DNA from: Butyricicoccus sp. OM04-18BH
GTDB taxonomy: Bacteria > Bacillota > Clostridia > Oscillospirales > Butyricicoccaceae
NCBI RefSeq assembly: GCF_003481705.1
Contig: NZ_QULN01000006.1
Span: 62,001-126,000, forward strand
DNA length: 64,000 nucleotides
Direction of reading: 5' to 3'
In this document: piece after piece, positions 16,337 to 26,823 of the stretch
Layout of the letters: the number at the start of each line of letters is the position of its first letter
Position numbering within the stretch: the first letter of the stretch is position 1
The notes under the pieces: generated by a model
Told to the model about the DNA's origin: nothing
What the model saw: the letters and a program-made list of their open reading frames with translations, nothing else
Database searches by the model: none
Made by a program: the position numbers and the translations under genes

Positions 16337-16621
16337 ATGCAGAACGTGTTATACTACTTCATCGCAGTCAGCGTGATCGGCGCTGTCGTCTGTGTTTACG
16401 ACAAACTCGCCGCAGCGCGAAGCTGGAAGCGCGTGCCCGAGCGCACGCTGTTTTTCTGGGCGCTCGTCGGCGGCGGCCCGGGCGTCTTCGCCTGCATGCT
16501 GCTCATCCGCCACAAAACCCTGCACCGCATTTTCATGCTCGGCATTCCCGCCGTTATGGTGCTCCAGGCTGCGATCCTCCTCGGGATACACCATATTTTA
16601 CTTGCGAGGGGATTTTTATGA
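16337..16621 (+). CDS. DUF1294 family small membrane protein
   Basis: A 94-residue membrane protein with three hydrophobic segments. The DUF1294 pattern is clear: a YDKLAA segment, then RVPERTLFFWALVGGGPGVF and LLIRHKTLHRIFMLGIP. The function of this family is unknown. Its TGA overlaps the ATG of the cation-efflux gene by four bases (ATGA), so the two are translationally coupled and may act together. A GGAGG-like site precedes the ATG, and a set of three operator-like repeats lies upstream of the promoter. Confidence 0.88.
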   Translation: MQNVLYYFIAVSVIGAVVCVYDKLAAARSWKRVPERTLFFWALVGGGPGVFACMLLIRHKTLHRIFMLGIPAVMVLQAAILLGIHHILLARGFL

Positions 16622-17784
16622 CAAAGGCACTCATTCGCCTTTTTATCAAAAACGCGGAGGACACCCGCTCGGCGGCCGTGCGCGAACAGTACGGCATTCT
16701 TTCCGGTGCGGTGGGGCTCGCGTGCAATCTGTTCCTGTTCGCGCTCAAACTGACCATCGGTCTGGTGACGGGCGCGATTTCCATTGCGGCGGACGCCTTC
16801 AACAACCTGTCCGACGGACTTTCCTGCATGATCTCCATCGTCGGCTTCAAGGTCTCAAACCGCGAACCGGACGAAAAGCATCCGTTCGGCTACGGCCGCA
16901 CGGAGTACATCGCCGGCCTGATCGTTTCGTTCATCATCCTGCTGGTCGGCTTCGAATTCTTCAAAACGTCGCTCGACCGCATCATTCATCCGTCTGCCGT
17001 CGCGTTTTCCGCGCTTCTGACCGGTATTCTGGCGGTCTCCATGCTCGTCAAGCTGTGGATGGGGCTGTTCAACACCACGCTCGGCCGCCGCATCGACTCG
17101 CCGGTACTCATCGCGGCCGGTCAGGACAGCCGCAACGATGTGATCACGACCTCGGTCGTTGTACTCGGCATGGTCGCGGGCCGTTTCACCCCGCTGCCGG
17201 TTGACGGCTATGTGGGCATTTTGGTCGCGGCGTTCATCATCTGGTCGGGCATCGGCATCGCGCACGATACGGTAGCGCCTCTGCTCGGCGAGGCCGCCGA
17301 TCCGGTCATGGCGAAGAATATCGAGCATATCGTGCTCGACTCCGAACACATCGTCGGCGTTCACGACCTGATCATTCACAACTACGGCGCAGGCCGCGCT
17401 CTTGCCTCTCTGCACGCCGAAGTGCCGAGCGACAGCAATTTTGTCGCCGTACACGAGGAGATCGACGAGGCGGAAAAGCGCGTCTGGCAGCAGACCGGCG
17501 TTTATCTCGTCATCCATATGGACCCGATCGACGTCAACAACGAGCACATCAACGCGCTGCGCGAGCAGGTGGATGGCGTGCTGCGCGGCATCGACGAACA
17601 GCTCTCCATGCACGATTTCCGCGTTGTCGACGGCGAGCGGCAGATCAATCTGATTTTTGACGTTGTCGTACCGTTCAGCTACGACGATGAGGGCAAGCGC
17701 AGGCTGCTCATGACGATTTACGACGATCTCAAGGCGATCGACCAGCGGTTTAACCCGGTGGTGACGCTCGATCACGCGATGTGA
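16618..17784 (+). CDS. Cation diffusion facilitator transporter, probable manganese/iron exporter
   Basis: A 388-residue CDF protein: N-terminal membrane domain with about six helices and a C-terminal cytoplasmic metal-binding domain (from about residue 215, MAKNIEHIVLDSEHIVGVHDL). CDF proteins exchange protons for divalent cations. The site in helix 2 is ADAFNNLSD (Asp59, Asn62/63, Asp66) and in helix 5 is DSRND (Asp170, Asp174); a HPFGYGRTEY loop follows helix 2. Asn/Asp sites without the HxxxD of zinc exporters are characteristic of manganese CDFs such as MntE, so manganese (or iron) is more likely than zinc. It overlaps the DUF1294 gene by four bases. Confidence 0.9.
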   Translation: MTKALIRLFIKNAEDTRSAAVREQYGILSGAVGLACNLFLFALKLTIGLVTGAISIAADAFNNLSDGLSCMISIVGFKVSNREPDEKHPFGYGRTEYIAGLIVSFIILLVGFEFFKTSLDRIIHPSAVAFSALLTGILAVSMLVKLWMGLFNTTLGRRIDSPVLIAAGQDSRNDVITTSVVVLGMVAGRFTPLPVDGYVGILVAAFIIWSGIGIAHDTVAPLLGEAADPVMAKNIEHIVLDSEHIVGVHDLIIHNYGAGRALASLHAEVPSDSNFVAVHEEIDEAEKRVWQQTGVYLVIHMDPIDVNNEHINALREQVDGVLRGIDEQLSMHDFRVVDGERQINLIFDVVVPFSYDDEGKRRLLMTIYDDLKAIDQRFNPVVTLDHAM

Positions 17785-17816
17785 GTTTTTCCGCCCCCTC
17801 GGGGCAGGGAAGTGAT

Positions 17817-17882
17817 GGCAGCCGTTCGGCTGCCGGGGGATGCCGCCGTCTGGTGGCAGAGACTGCCGGTGCCCACCGGCAG
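17817..17882. repeat. Cluster of three adjacent palindromes
   Basis: GGCAGCC-GTTC-GGCTGCC (17817-17834), TGCCGCC-GTCT-GGTGGCA (17841-17858, one G-T pair) and CTGCCGGTG-CC-CACCGGCAG (17863-17882). Three GC-rich hairpins in 66 bp resemble REP-type or mobile palindromic elements. No other copy is seen in the window. Confidence 0.6.
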
Positions 17883-18029
17883 GGGCAAAAGGGGAAAGGA
17901 CACCAATGGTTTCGGCCGTAGCCCACTATCCTCTTTCCCGCGTCTTGCGCGGATTAGATGAGTACTTTCCCCTCTTGACTCCCCTGACCTTCCTTTGGCC
18001 GTCGCATCGGAGATGCTTGGCTAAAAACG

Positions 18030-18066
18030 AAGGAGAGCACGGATTTTTGTCTGTGCTCTCCTTTTG
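18030..18066. terminator. Strong terminator in the CDF-M18 spacer
   Basis: AAGGAGAGCAC pairs with GTGCTCTCCTT across a 12-base loop, followed by TTTT. Minus-strand reading also ends in a weak T run, so it may serve both convergent units. Confidence 0.75.
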
Positions 18067-18207
18067 CTTTATGCCGGGGAATTTTGCTGCCGTGATTTGC
18101 CGCGCATATCAGTGCGCGGCCAGCCGGTGCAGATTGGATAATTTAGCGCTGCGAGTAGTTTGGTCTAGCAGCTCAAATAGCACAATGCGCAGCGTCTTTT
18201 ATTTTCT

Positions 18208-19602
18208 TTAGTCCTTGTAGAATGCGCCGAAGCCCTTGTAGGCCATATAGAGGTCGAGCTTGGCGATGCACTCAAACGGAGCGTGCATGGACAGGACCGG
18301 AACGCCTGCGTCTACGGTATCGATGTTGCGGTTTGCGAGGTACATCGCGACCGTGCCGCCGCCGCCCTGATCGACGCGGCCGAGCTGGCCGGTCTGCCAG
18401 ATGATGCCGGCCTTGTCGAAGATGCAGCGGATGCGCGCCATCAGCTCCGCCGTCGCGTCCGACGTGCCGGATTTGCCGCGTGCGCCGGTGTACTTGACGA
18501 GGGCAAAGCCGCAGTTTGCGCGCGCGTCGTTGCGCTTTTCGGAGACCTCCGGATAATTCGGGTCGAAGGCGTTGCACACATCGGCGGACAGGCAGACCGA
18601 GTTCTCAAAGCACTCGTCGAGCAGCACATCCTGTGCGCGGCACAGATCGCCCATAAAAGTCTCGAACGCGCGGGACTGCATGCCGGTCACGCCGTCCGAG
18701 CCGATCTCCTCCTTGTCCACGAGCAGGCAGACGCCGGTATGCGCGGGCGTTTCGGTCAGGTCGAACAGGGAAGTGGCCGCCGGATAGGAGCAGACGCGGT
18801 CATCATGGCCGTAGGCGCCGACAAACGAGCGGTCGAAACCGATGTCGCAGGCGCCAAACGCCGGCACGCAGCACAGCTCTGCGGACAGGAAATCCGCCTC
18901 AGTCATGCCGTATTCGCGATTCAGATGCTCCATTACGGCGAGCTTGATCTTTTCGCTGCACTTTTCGTCCACGGTCTCGCTCGGGACCGAGCCGACGAGG
19001 ATATTGAGGCCCTCGCCCTTGACGATCTCGGTCGCCTTCCTGCTCATCTGATTTGCGGCGAGATGGGGGAGGAGGTCGGTGATGACGAATTTCGGGTCGC
19101 CCGGCTTGTCGCCCACGCGGACCTCGACGCGCTTGACCTCGCCCTTGTCGCAGACGCAGACAACGCCGCGCAGCTCGAGCGGAATGGTAGTCCACTGATA
19201 CTTTTTGATGCCGCCGTAGTAATGGGTCTTGAAAAAGGCCATGCCGTTGTCCTCGTAGAGCGGCACAGTGCGGATGTCGACGCGCGGCGCATCCAGATGC
19301 GCGGCGGTCAGGCGGACGCCCTCAGCGAGGCTCTTCTCGCCGATTACGGCGAGCATGATGCCCTTGTGACGGTTGATGCGGTAGATCTTGTCGCCGGCCC
19401 TCAGGGTATCGTCGCGCGTCCATGCGCGGAAGCCCTTTGCCTCCGCCATACGTGCGATCTCCTTCACGGCGTCGCGCTCGGTCTTGGCCTCGTCGAGGAA
19501 GGTCTTGTAGCCCTCGGCGTAGGTCTGAATGCCCTGCCTGTCCGCCTCGGTCAGGCGATCAAAGCCGGTCTTTTTGTCATAAAAAAGCTGTTCGGAAGTC
19601 AT
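18208..19602 (-). CDS. M18 family metallo-aminopeptidase
   Basis: A 464-residue aminopeptidase of the M18 family (aspartyl-aminopeptidase type), which removes N-terminal residues from peptides with two zinc ions. Metal and catalytic residues are seen in order: His in TAAHLDAPR, Asp in GAYGHDDRVCSY, the Glu pair in LVDKEEIGSDG, Asp in SADVCNAFDP, and the C-terminal His in LSMHAPFECIAKLD. A GGGGTVAMYLANRN segment is also conserved. No signal peptide, so it is cytoplasmic. It is probably the last gene of a minus-strand run with coaE upstream (30-bp gap). The ATG has AAAAGGAGAA upstream. Confidence 0.94.
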   Translation of the reverse strand: MTSEQLFYDKKTGFDRLTEADRQGIQTYAEGYKTFLDEAKTERDAVKEIARMAEAKGFRAWTRDDTLRAGDKIYRINRHKGIMLAVIGEKSLAEGVRLTAAHLDAPRVDIRTVPLYEDNGMAFFKTHYYGGIKKYQWTTIPLELRGVVCVCDKGEVKRVEVRVGDKPGDPKFVITDLLPHLAANQMSRKATEIVKGEGLNILVGSVPSETVDEKCSEKIKLAVMEHLNREYGMTEADFLSAELCCVPAFGACDIGFDRSFVGAYGHDDRVCSYPAATSLFDLTETPAHTGVCLLVDKEEIGSDGVTGMQSRAFETFMGDLCRAQDVLLDECFENSVCLSADVCNAFDPNYPEVSEKRNDARANCGFALVKYTGARGKSGTSDATAELMARIRCIFDKAGIIWQTGQLGRVDQGGGGTVAMYLANRNIDTVDAGVPVLSMHAPFECIAKLDLYMAYKGFGAFYKD

Positions 19603-19631
19603 AGTTCATTCTCCTTTTGCGAAAATCCGAA

Positions 19632-20216
19632 TTACTTCATGAGAATTTGATATAAAGCATCGGTATCCCGGTACAGTGTATCGAGATCGCCGTTGTTTTC
19701 GATGATATAGCCGCATTTTGCGCGGTAAAAGCTGTCCGGCGGCTGCGCGTCGATGCGCGCGCGTGCGGCCTCCTCCGGGAGATGGTCTCGCTCGATGATG
19801 CGCGAAACGCGCGTGTCATGCGGCGCGAGCACAGCGATGACCGCATCGCAGAAATCGTCCGCTCCGGCCTCGAACAGGGTCGGCGCGTCATACAGCACGA
19901 CAGGGCAGGCACTCTGCGCACGGATGGCCGCGAGCGACGCCGCACGGATATAAGGCGTAGTGATACGGTTGAGAAGCGCGAGCTTTTCCGGGTCGGAAAA
20001 CACGATCTTCGCGAGCTTCGGCCGGTCGAGCGCACCGTTTTCGTCAGTCACGCCGCCGAACGCCGCGTCCAGTGCGTCCAGCATTTCGCGGCTTTCCGCA
20101 CAGAGTCCGCGGTAGACCGCGTCCGCGTCCACCCAGCCTGCGCCGAGCGAGCGCATGCGTGCCGCAACCGTGCCCTTTCCCGTACCGCTGCCGCCGGTCA
20201 GTCCGATGATTTTCAT
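19632..20216 (-). CDS. coaE: Dephospho-CoA kinase
   Basis: A protein of about 194 residues that performs the last step of coenzyme A synthesis, phosphorylating the 3'-hydroxyl of dephospho-CoA. The P-loop is GLTGGSGTGKGTVA near the N-terminus, followed by WVDADAVYR (the Asp that acts as base) and TPYIRAA; the lid region contains ERDHLPEEAARARI. I start it at the ATG at 20216, which has GGAAG upstream; an ATG at 20231 would overlap the previous gene. Usually coaE sits near polA or mutM; here it is between the M18 peptidase and an AT-rich insert. Confidence 0.93.
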   Translation of the reverse strand: MKIIGLTGGSGTGKGTVAARMRSLGAGWVDADAVYRGLCAESREMLDALDAAFGGVTDENGALDRPKLAKIVFSDPEKLALLNRITTPYIRAASLAAIRAQSACPVVLYDAPTLFEAGADDFCDAVIAVLAPHDTRVSRIIERDHLPEEAARARIDAQPPDSFYRAKCGYIIENNGDLDTLYRDTDALYQILMK

Positions 20217-20221
20217 TTGTT

Positions 20222-21160
20222 TCACTTCCATTGCTCTACATATGGTTTAAAAACATCATATAAAAGTATGGTATATTTGATAAACCAGTTAAATTGATCT
20301 ACCTTTTTTGTTTCGTCAAATATTGGAATATTTCTTTGCAGGCGAACACGACTTGCCTTCTTATTCGGCAGTGCCATCCACTCGAGTTGCATATCTATTT
20401 GAGCTTGAATATTTTCTCTATGTTTTTCTAAGTATTCAAAAAAATCTTGATCGTCACTGATATACAATTCTACGCGTTGTTCATTGGTCTGTGTATTGAC
20501 ATTCAATGAAAGCGAATATCTTGATGCCCCAATACTAAAAGTGTACCATGTCCTGACCGGAGGTTTTTTCAGTTTAAAATACTCGATAAACTTTTTGTTG
20601 TTTTGCGCATATTCGTTAAAATCTGTCCAGTAATTTAGTAATCGAGATTGCAATTGTCCTTCGGTTGCAGATGTATTCTTTACTTGCTTCGCCCAATTAT
20701 TAGGCTGCTCTAAAATATTAAAGTGAACTGCCGGAGCCGAATCCCCGATTCGCCATAATTCCACTTCCACCAAGAAAAACGCCGTTTCATCGTCTGTATG
20801 CTCGTTCAGCCATTCCATTGCTCGACGGTGTTCTTCTCGTGCCTGTTTGACGATCCATACAATGATTTTTGCGCTTTTACCAGCCGCATAGGTAAGTAAC
20901 TGACCCAAATGTGTATGGTTGGAACTTTCCAGTTGATTTTCGATCACAACGGTATTATCGGTTCCTTCTTCAGAAGCCAATATATCCAAGCTGAACTTGC
21001 CTACGGCCGATTCACGCTCACGAAAACATAAATCAACACCGATAGCTTCGCCCAGTAAATTCAGATTATTTTCAAGCCAAGGTGTAAAATCGTATGCTTC
21101 ATTAGGCCAAACCGTTCGCAAATCATATTCCCGCTTCAAATCAGCCAGTTGTATATTCAT
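20222..21160 (-). CDS. DUF4268 protein with PD-(D/E)XK nuclease-like N-terminus, probably acquired
   Basis: A 312-residue protein. The first 140 residues fit the nuclease-like fold found in DUF4268 proteins: FSLDI (Asp59), VVIENQLE (Glu74-Asn-Gln76) and THLGQLLTYAAGKSA, giving a D-x14-E-x-Q core. The C-terminal half is the DUF4268 domain (RTWYTFSIGASRYSLSLNV and a late amphipathic repeat). Related genes are often near restriction-modification or other mobile genes, but no partner is present here. The gene is strikingly richer in A and T than its neighbours and sits between two housekeeping genes, so recent transfer is likely. Cellular role unknown; a defence or DNA-processing role is only a guess. 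Confidence 0.85.
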   Translation of the reverse strand: MNIQLADLKREYDLRTVWPNEAYDFTPWLENNLNLLGEAIGVDLCFRERESAVGKFSLDILASEEGTDNTVVIENQLESSNHTHLGQLLTYAAGKSAKIIVWIVKQAREEHRRAMEWLNEHTDDETAFFLVEVELWRIGDSAPAVHFNILEQPNNWAKQVKNTSATEGQLQSRLLNYWTDFNEYAQNNKKFIEYFKLKKPPVRTWYTFSIGASRYSLSLNVNTQTNEQRVELYISDDQDFFEYLEKHRENIQAQIDMQLEWMALPNKKASRVRLQRNIPIFDETKKVDQFNWFIKYTILLYDVFKPYVEQWK

Positions 21161-21162
21161 CG

Positions 21163-22188
21163 TTACACCTCAACAACCGAGAACCCCGCCGCTTTCTTAA
21201 TCCGGTTTGCGACGGCGAGGCCGAGCCCTTCGTCCGAGGGGCACTGCGCCCAGATCTGCCGCACGTCGGTATCGTCGAACGCGCGCAGACGGTCGAACAC
21301 CTCACGCGCCTGCGTGCCGAGGTCGGCCTCCGAGCCGAAGCATTCGACCACGCAGCCGGGGAAGCAGTCCCGGTATTCGTCGAAGCACATGACGCCGGTC
21401 TGCTCGCCGAGGTGGGCGGCGATATATGCCGCCGTCTTATCCGGGTCGCCGCGCACGACCGTGACCGGCGCTTTCGGCGCGTAGTGGCGGTATTTCATGC
21501 CCGGAGCGGACACCTTTACGTCGTCTCCGATCTTCTCGTACAGTGCGCGGTCCACATCGACCTCGCCGAGCACCGAGCGCAGCTGTTCGAGCGTGATGCC
21601 GCCCGGACGCAGCAGGCGCGGCCGCTCGAGCGCGAGCGTGATGACCGTGCTCTCCACGCCGACACCGCACGCGCCGCCGTCCAGCACCGCCGCGATCTTT
21701 CCGTCCATGTCGCGCATGACGTGCGCGGCCGTCGTGGTCGAGGGGCGGCCCGAGGTATTCGCGGAGGGCGCGGCGAGCGGTACGCCGCTCTCGCGGATGA
21801 GTGCGCGCGCCATCGGGTGCGACGGCAGGCGGATGCCGACCGTATCAAGGCCGCACGAGACCTCGTCCGGGATGCAGTCGCCCTTGGGCACGATCATGGT
21901 CATCGGGCCGGGCCAGAACGCCTCGGCGAGCTGTTTTGCCTGCGGCGGCACGCTCGGACACAGGTCATAGATCTGATCGAAATCCGCGATGTGCACGATG
22001 AGCGGATTGTCCTGCGGGCGGCCCTTGGCGAGGAATATCTTCTTCACCGCCTCGCCGTCCAGCGCGTTCGCCGCAAGGCCGTACACGGTCTCGGTCGGCA
22101 TGCCGACCACCTCACCCTGACGGATGAGCGCCGCGGCAGTCTTTACCGCGTTTTCATCGGTTTCCGGGGTCAAAAGAGTTGTTTTCAT
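21163..22188 (-). CDS. L-threonylcarbamoyladenylate synthase, Sua5 type
   Basis: A 341-residue Sua5/YwlC-type enzyme that makes threonylcarbamoyl-AMP from threonine, bicarbonate and ATP, the first step of t6A37 tRNA modification. The N-terminal YrdC domain has the signature GEVVGMPTETVYGLAA, KGRPQDNPLIVHI and PSANTSGRPSTT. A linker (SAPGMKYRHYAPKAPV) leads to the C-terminal Sua5 domain, which the short TsaC form lacks. It is a minus-strand gene with the DUF4268 gene inserted directly downstream (2-bp gap). The tsaB, tsaD and tsaE partners are not in this window. Confidence 0.95.
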   Translation of the reverse strand: MKTTLLTPETDENAVKTAAALIRQGEVVGMPTETVYGLAANALDGEAVKKIFLAKGRPQDNPLIVHIADFDQIYDLCPSVPPQAKQLAEAFWPGPMTMIVPKGDCIPDEVSCGLDTVGIRLPSHPMARALIRESGVPLAAPSANTSGRPSTTTAAHVMRDMDGKIAAVLDGGACGVGVESTVITLALERPRLLRPGGITLEQLRSVLGEVDVDRALYEKIGDDVKVSAPGMKYRHYAPKAPVTVVRGDPDKTAAYIAAHLGEQTGVMCFDEYRDCFPGCVVECFGSEADLGTQAREVFDRLRAFDDTDVRQIWAQCPSDEGLGLAVANRIKKAAGFSVVEV

Positions 22189-22282
22189 AGATTTACACTT
22201 CCATTTAAGGTATCAAAAGTTGCTTGTACAGTCTGTATGCCGAATAGCAGGAGGTTTGACGGAGGGGACCGCAAACAACTTT

Positions 22283-22720
22283 TCAGTGCGAGGTCTGCTC
22301 CACCTGCGTTACAATGCCGCTCTTCAGCGTCAAATCAAGCGTCACTTCGTCAAACGGCTGCGCAATGACATAAGACAAACACGCCGCAGTATCCTGATAG
22401 TCCGGTGCACCGAGAAGCTCGCGCACCTTATCTTCGGGCATACCGATAAGCGCTATCTGCTCTTGCAGGTCGTCCACCATGAAATGCCGCTGTTCCGGCT
22501 TCGTTTTTTCCCAGTTTTCAGGAGAAAACACCTTCGGCGTGCCCATTCCAAGGTCAAAAAAGTCATTTGCGCACCAGACGCCGCGCCCCACAAGCAGCGC
22601 CGTCACCAAACAGGACAGGCACCAGTATCGCTTTCTCACCTTGCCTGAAAACAGCAGCACGCCGCACACAAGAAATACGGCAATACCTGCCACAATCTGC
22701 GGAATTCCGGTTGTCAGCAT
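22283..22720 (-). CDS. Small membrane protein with SmpA-like C-terminal motif, unknown function
   Basis: A 145-residue protein I do not recognise. Two hydrophobic segments (about residues 6-24 and 33-50) form an N-terminal membrane hairpin. The C-terminal part contains LIGMPEDKVRELLGAPDYQD, reminiscent of the G-x-s-x-x-x-V-x-x-LLG-P pattern of SmpA/BLIP-like domains, then a short beta-rich ending. I start it at the ATG at 22720 because GAGGGAGG lies upstream; an in-frame ATG at 22810 would overlap prfA. It sits between prfA and tsaC on the same strand. Confidence 0.65.
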   Translation of the reverse strand: MLTTGIPQIVAGIAVFLVCGVLLFSGKVRKRYWCLSCLVTALLVGRGVWCANDFFDLGMGTPKVFSPENWEKTKPEQRHFMVDDLQEQIALIGMPEDKVRELLGAPDYQDTAACLSYVIAQPFDEVTLDLTLKSGIVTQVEQTSH

Positions 22721-22751
22721 CGTAAATCCTCCCTCTATTGTCTTGTTGTTG

Positions 22752-23816
22752 TTACGCTTCGCTCTGCTGCCGCAGCTTTTCCGCCGTGTCGGCGGCGATG
22801 AGTGCGTCAAGGATCTCGTCCATGTCGCCGTTCAGGAACTGGTCGAGCTTGTAAATCGTCAGCTTGATGCGGTGGTCGGACACACGATTTTCCGGGAAAT
22901 TATAGGTGCGGATGCGCTCAGAGCGGTCGCCCGTGCCGACCTGACTCTTGCGGTCGGCCGCGATGGCGGCACGCTGCTTTTCTACCTCGGCCTCGTACAG
23001 CCGCGAACGCAGCACGGACAGCGCTTTTTCCTTGTTTTTGTGCTGGCTGCGCTCATCCTGGCACTCGACAACGGTATTGGTCGGGATGTGCGTGACGCGG
23101 ATGGCGGACGAGGTCTTGTTGATGTGCTGGCCGCCGGCGCCGGACGCACGGAACGTGTCGATGCGCAGATCCTTCGGGTCGATATAGAAGTCAAGCTCCT
23201 CCGCCTCGGGCAGCACGGCCACTGTTGTGGTCGAGGTATGCACGCGGCCCTGACTTTCGGTTTCCGGCACGCGCTGCACACGGTGTACGCCGCTCTCGAA
23301 CTTGAGCCGCGAATACACGCGGTCGCCCGCGACGCGGAACACGATTTCCTTGTAGCCGCCAAGCTCGGTCTCGGACTTGCTCATCACCTCGGTCTGCCAG
23401 CCGCGCCTGTCCGCGTACATCGTGTACATGCGGTACAGGTCGGCCGCAAACAGCGCGCTTTCCTCGCCGCCTGCGCCGCCGCGAATTTCGACATAGATGT
23501 TCTTCTCATCGTTCGGGTCCTTGGGCAGAAGCAGGATTTTCAGCTCGTCCTCAAGCCGCGCGATGTCGCTCTTGGCCTGCTGGAGCTCCTCCTGCGCAAG
23601 CTCCTTCATATCCGGGTCGGACAGCATTTCAGTCGCGTCGGCGAGCTGCTGCTGTGCCCGCTCGTATGCGCGGTATGCTTCGACGATCGGCTCAAGCTCG
23701 TTCCTCTCACGCAGCAGCCGCGCCGCGCGGGCAGGATCATCGTACAGATCCGGCGCGGACAGGCGCATTTCCAACTCGTCGAGCCGCGCGGACAGCATTT
23801 TCAGTTTCTCAAACAT
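22752..23816 (-). CDS. prfA: Peptide chain release factor 1
   Basis: A 354-residue class I release factor that reads UAA and UAG. The GGQ motif that triggers hydrolysis is in [17 protein letters not shown]. The PxT stop-codon reading motif is PET in [12 protein letters not shown]2 has SPF at this position (see prfB). The domain 1 coiled coil occupies about the first 100 residues. No prmC methylase is adjacent, which differs from many Firmicutes where prfA-prmC are paired. It is followed by the small membrane protein gene and preceded by ydcF on the same strand. Confidence 0.97.
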   Translation of the reverse strand: MFEKLKMLSARLDELEMRLSAPDLYDDPARAARLLRERNELEPIVEAYRAYERAQQQLADATEMLSDPDMKELAQEELQQAKSDIARLEDELKILLLPKDPNDEKNIYVEIRGGAGGEESALFAADLYRMYTMYADRRGWQTEVMSKSETELGGYKEIVFRVAGDRVYSRLKFESGVHRVQRVPETESQGRVHTSTTTVAVLPEAEELDFYIDPKDLRIDTFRASGAGGQHINKTSSAIRVTHIPTNTVVECQDERSQHKNKEKALSVLRSRLYEAEVEKQRAAIAADRKSQVGTGDRSERIRTYNFPENRVSDHRIKLTIYKLDQFLNGDMDEILDALIAADTAEKLRQQSEA

Positions 23817-23839
23817 AATCTATCTCCAAATCGTGCAAT

Positions 23840-24591
23840 TCACCAGCGCCCGGTGAGCATCAGTCCCATAATGGAGCAGTACTCCCGGCAGCGCACCGCC
23901 GCCCATTGACTGGGGTACGGCGTTTTCGCCGGTACGCCTGCATCGCCCAGACCGGCGTGCGCGAGCAGGCGGCGCGCCCGGGCGAGATGGTAGTCATTCG
24001 TGATGACCGCGACCGCCGCGCCTTCGGGCAGCAGCTTTTTCGCGTTCGCGATATTCTCGATGGTCGTACTCGATGCATCCTCCAGGATCAGCCGCGCCGG
24101 GTCGGCGCCGTGCGCCGTCATGTAGTCCCGCATGGCCTCCGCCTCGGTGCGCGGCTCGTCGCCGCCCTGTCCACCGCACAGGATGGCGCGGCTCGCCGGA
24201 TTGGCATTCATCACGCCGATCGCCGCGTCACACCGCGCAGCAAGCGCCGCTGACGGCTGTCCGTCCGGATTGACGAGTGCGCCGAGCGTCAGGTAATAGT
24301 CCGCCTTTGGCGCGGCCGCCGGGTCATTTTCCTCGAAATGCACCCCGATGATGCAGATCTGCACGAGCGCGAACGTCAGCACAAACAGGCTGAAAAGCAC
24401 CTGCCCCACGCGCGCCAGCACGCGGCACGCCCTGTATTTCTCGCGTCCTCGCAGCATCAGCCACTCCCCCGTGCAGCCGACCGCGAGCGCGATCAGAAAG
24501 ATGCCGCCGAACCGCGACGGCTTCCAGAACAGCTGCGGCACGCCGACAATCACGCATAGCACCGCAAGCCCTATCCATACCCTGTATTTTT

Positions 24592-24595
<4 letters not shown>
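23840..24595 (-). CDS. YdcF/ElyC family protein (DUF218)
   Basis: A protein of about 251 residues. Three hydrophobic segments near the N-terminus (VWIGLAVLCVIVGV, GGIFLIALAVGCTG, LFSLFVLTFALVQICII) anchor it in the membrane; the remaining 150 residues are the DUF218 domain, with ALVNPDGQPSAALAARCDAA, AILCGGQGGDEPRTEAEAM, EDASSTTIENIANAKKLLP and ITNDYHLARARRLLAHAG. Relatives include ElyC and SanA, linked to envelope integrity; the biochemistry is not settled. The start is a GTG at 24595 overlapping the stop of the ABC-F gene by four bases (GTGA), with GGAGG seven bases upstream. Confidence 0.86.
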
Positions 24596-26520
<1,925 letters not shown>

Positions 26521-26624
26521 AGAGGGAAACCCCTTTCATTGCATTCTTATTCAGAATATATTATAGCACAATATCCGCGCATTTTGGAGAGATAAAACAG
26601 GGAAAAAACGAGATTTTTCCGAAA

Positions 26625-26820
26625 AAAGCAAAAGAAAAAGCAGCCGCTTTTCTGCGGCTGCTCACCCCGCGCGTCAGCGCGGCATTAAATAGAATTTGCG
26701 CAGCAAATTCATAATTTTCGGGGGCGTGTACCTCGGAAATTATACAAGGGACGAAAAAATGTGCCTGAAAGGCGCGGTTTTTCGTCAGCTTCATTCGAAA
26801 GCGTGCTTTCGAATGAAAGG
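26625..26820. repeat. Composite hairpin repeat, copy F, with a yebC terminator
   Basis: In order: GCAGCCGC/GCGGCTGC (26640-26661, ending in a T run on the minus strand and likely the yebC terminator), GAATTTGC/GCAAATTC (26692-26710), ATAATTTTCG/CGGAAATTAT with the 13-base loop also seen in copy A (26711-26743), GACGAAAAA/TTTTTCGTC (26750-26786), and TTCATTCGAAAGC/GCTTTCGAATGAA (26790-26817). The stems differ from copy A while the pairing and the GGGGCGTGTACCT loop are kept. The rest of the spacer 26521-26823 holds nothing else. Confidence 0.7.
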
Positions 26821-26823
26821 GCG

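Larger units (their letters stand above)
17785..18207. other. Gene-free spacer between the CDF gene and the M18 peptidase
   Basis: A 423-bp convergent spacer. It contains three consecutive palindromes (17817-17882) and a strong terminator (18030-18066). A 123-codon plus-strand frame crosses it, but it has no ribosome site and runs through the hairpins, so I do not call it a gene. Confidence 0.6.

Noticed and set aside
17840..18211. 123-codon plus-strand frame after the CDF gene
   Set aside because: It crosses two palindromes and a strong terminator and lacks a ribosome site.
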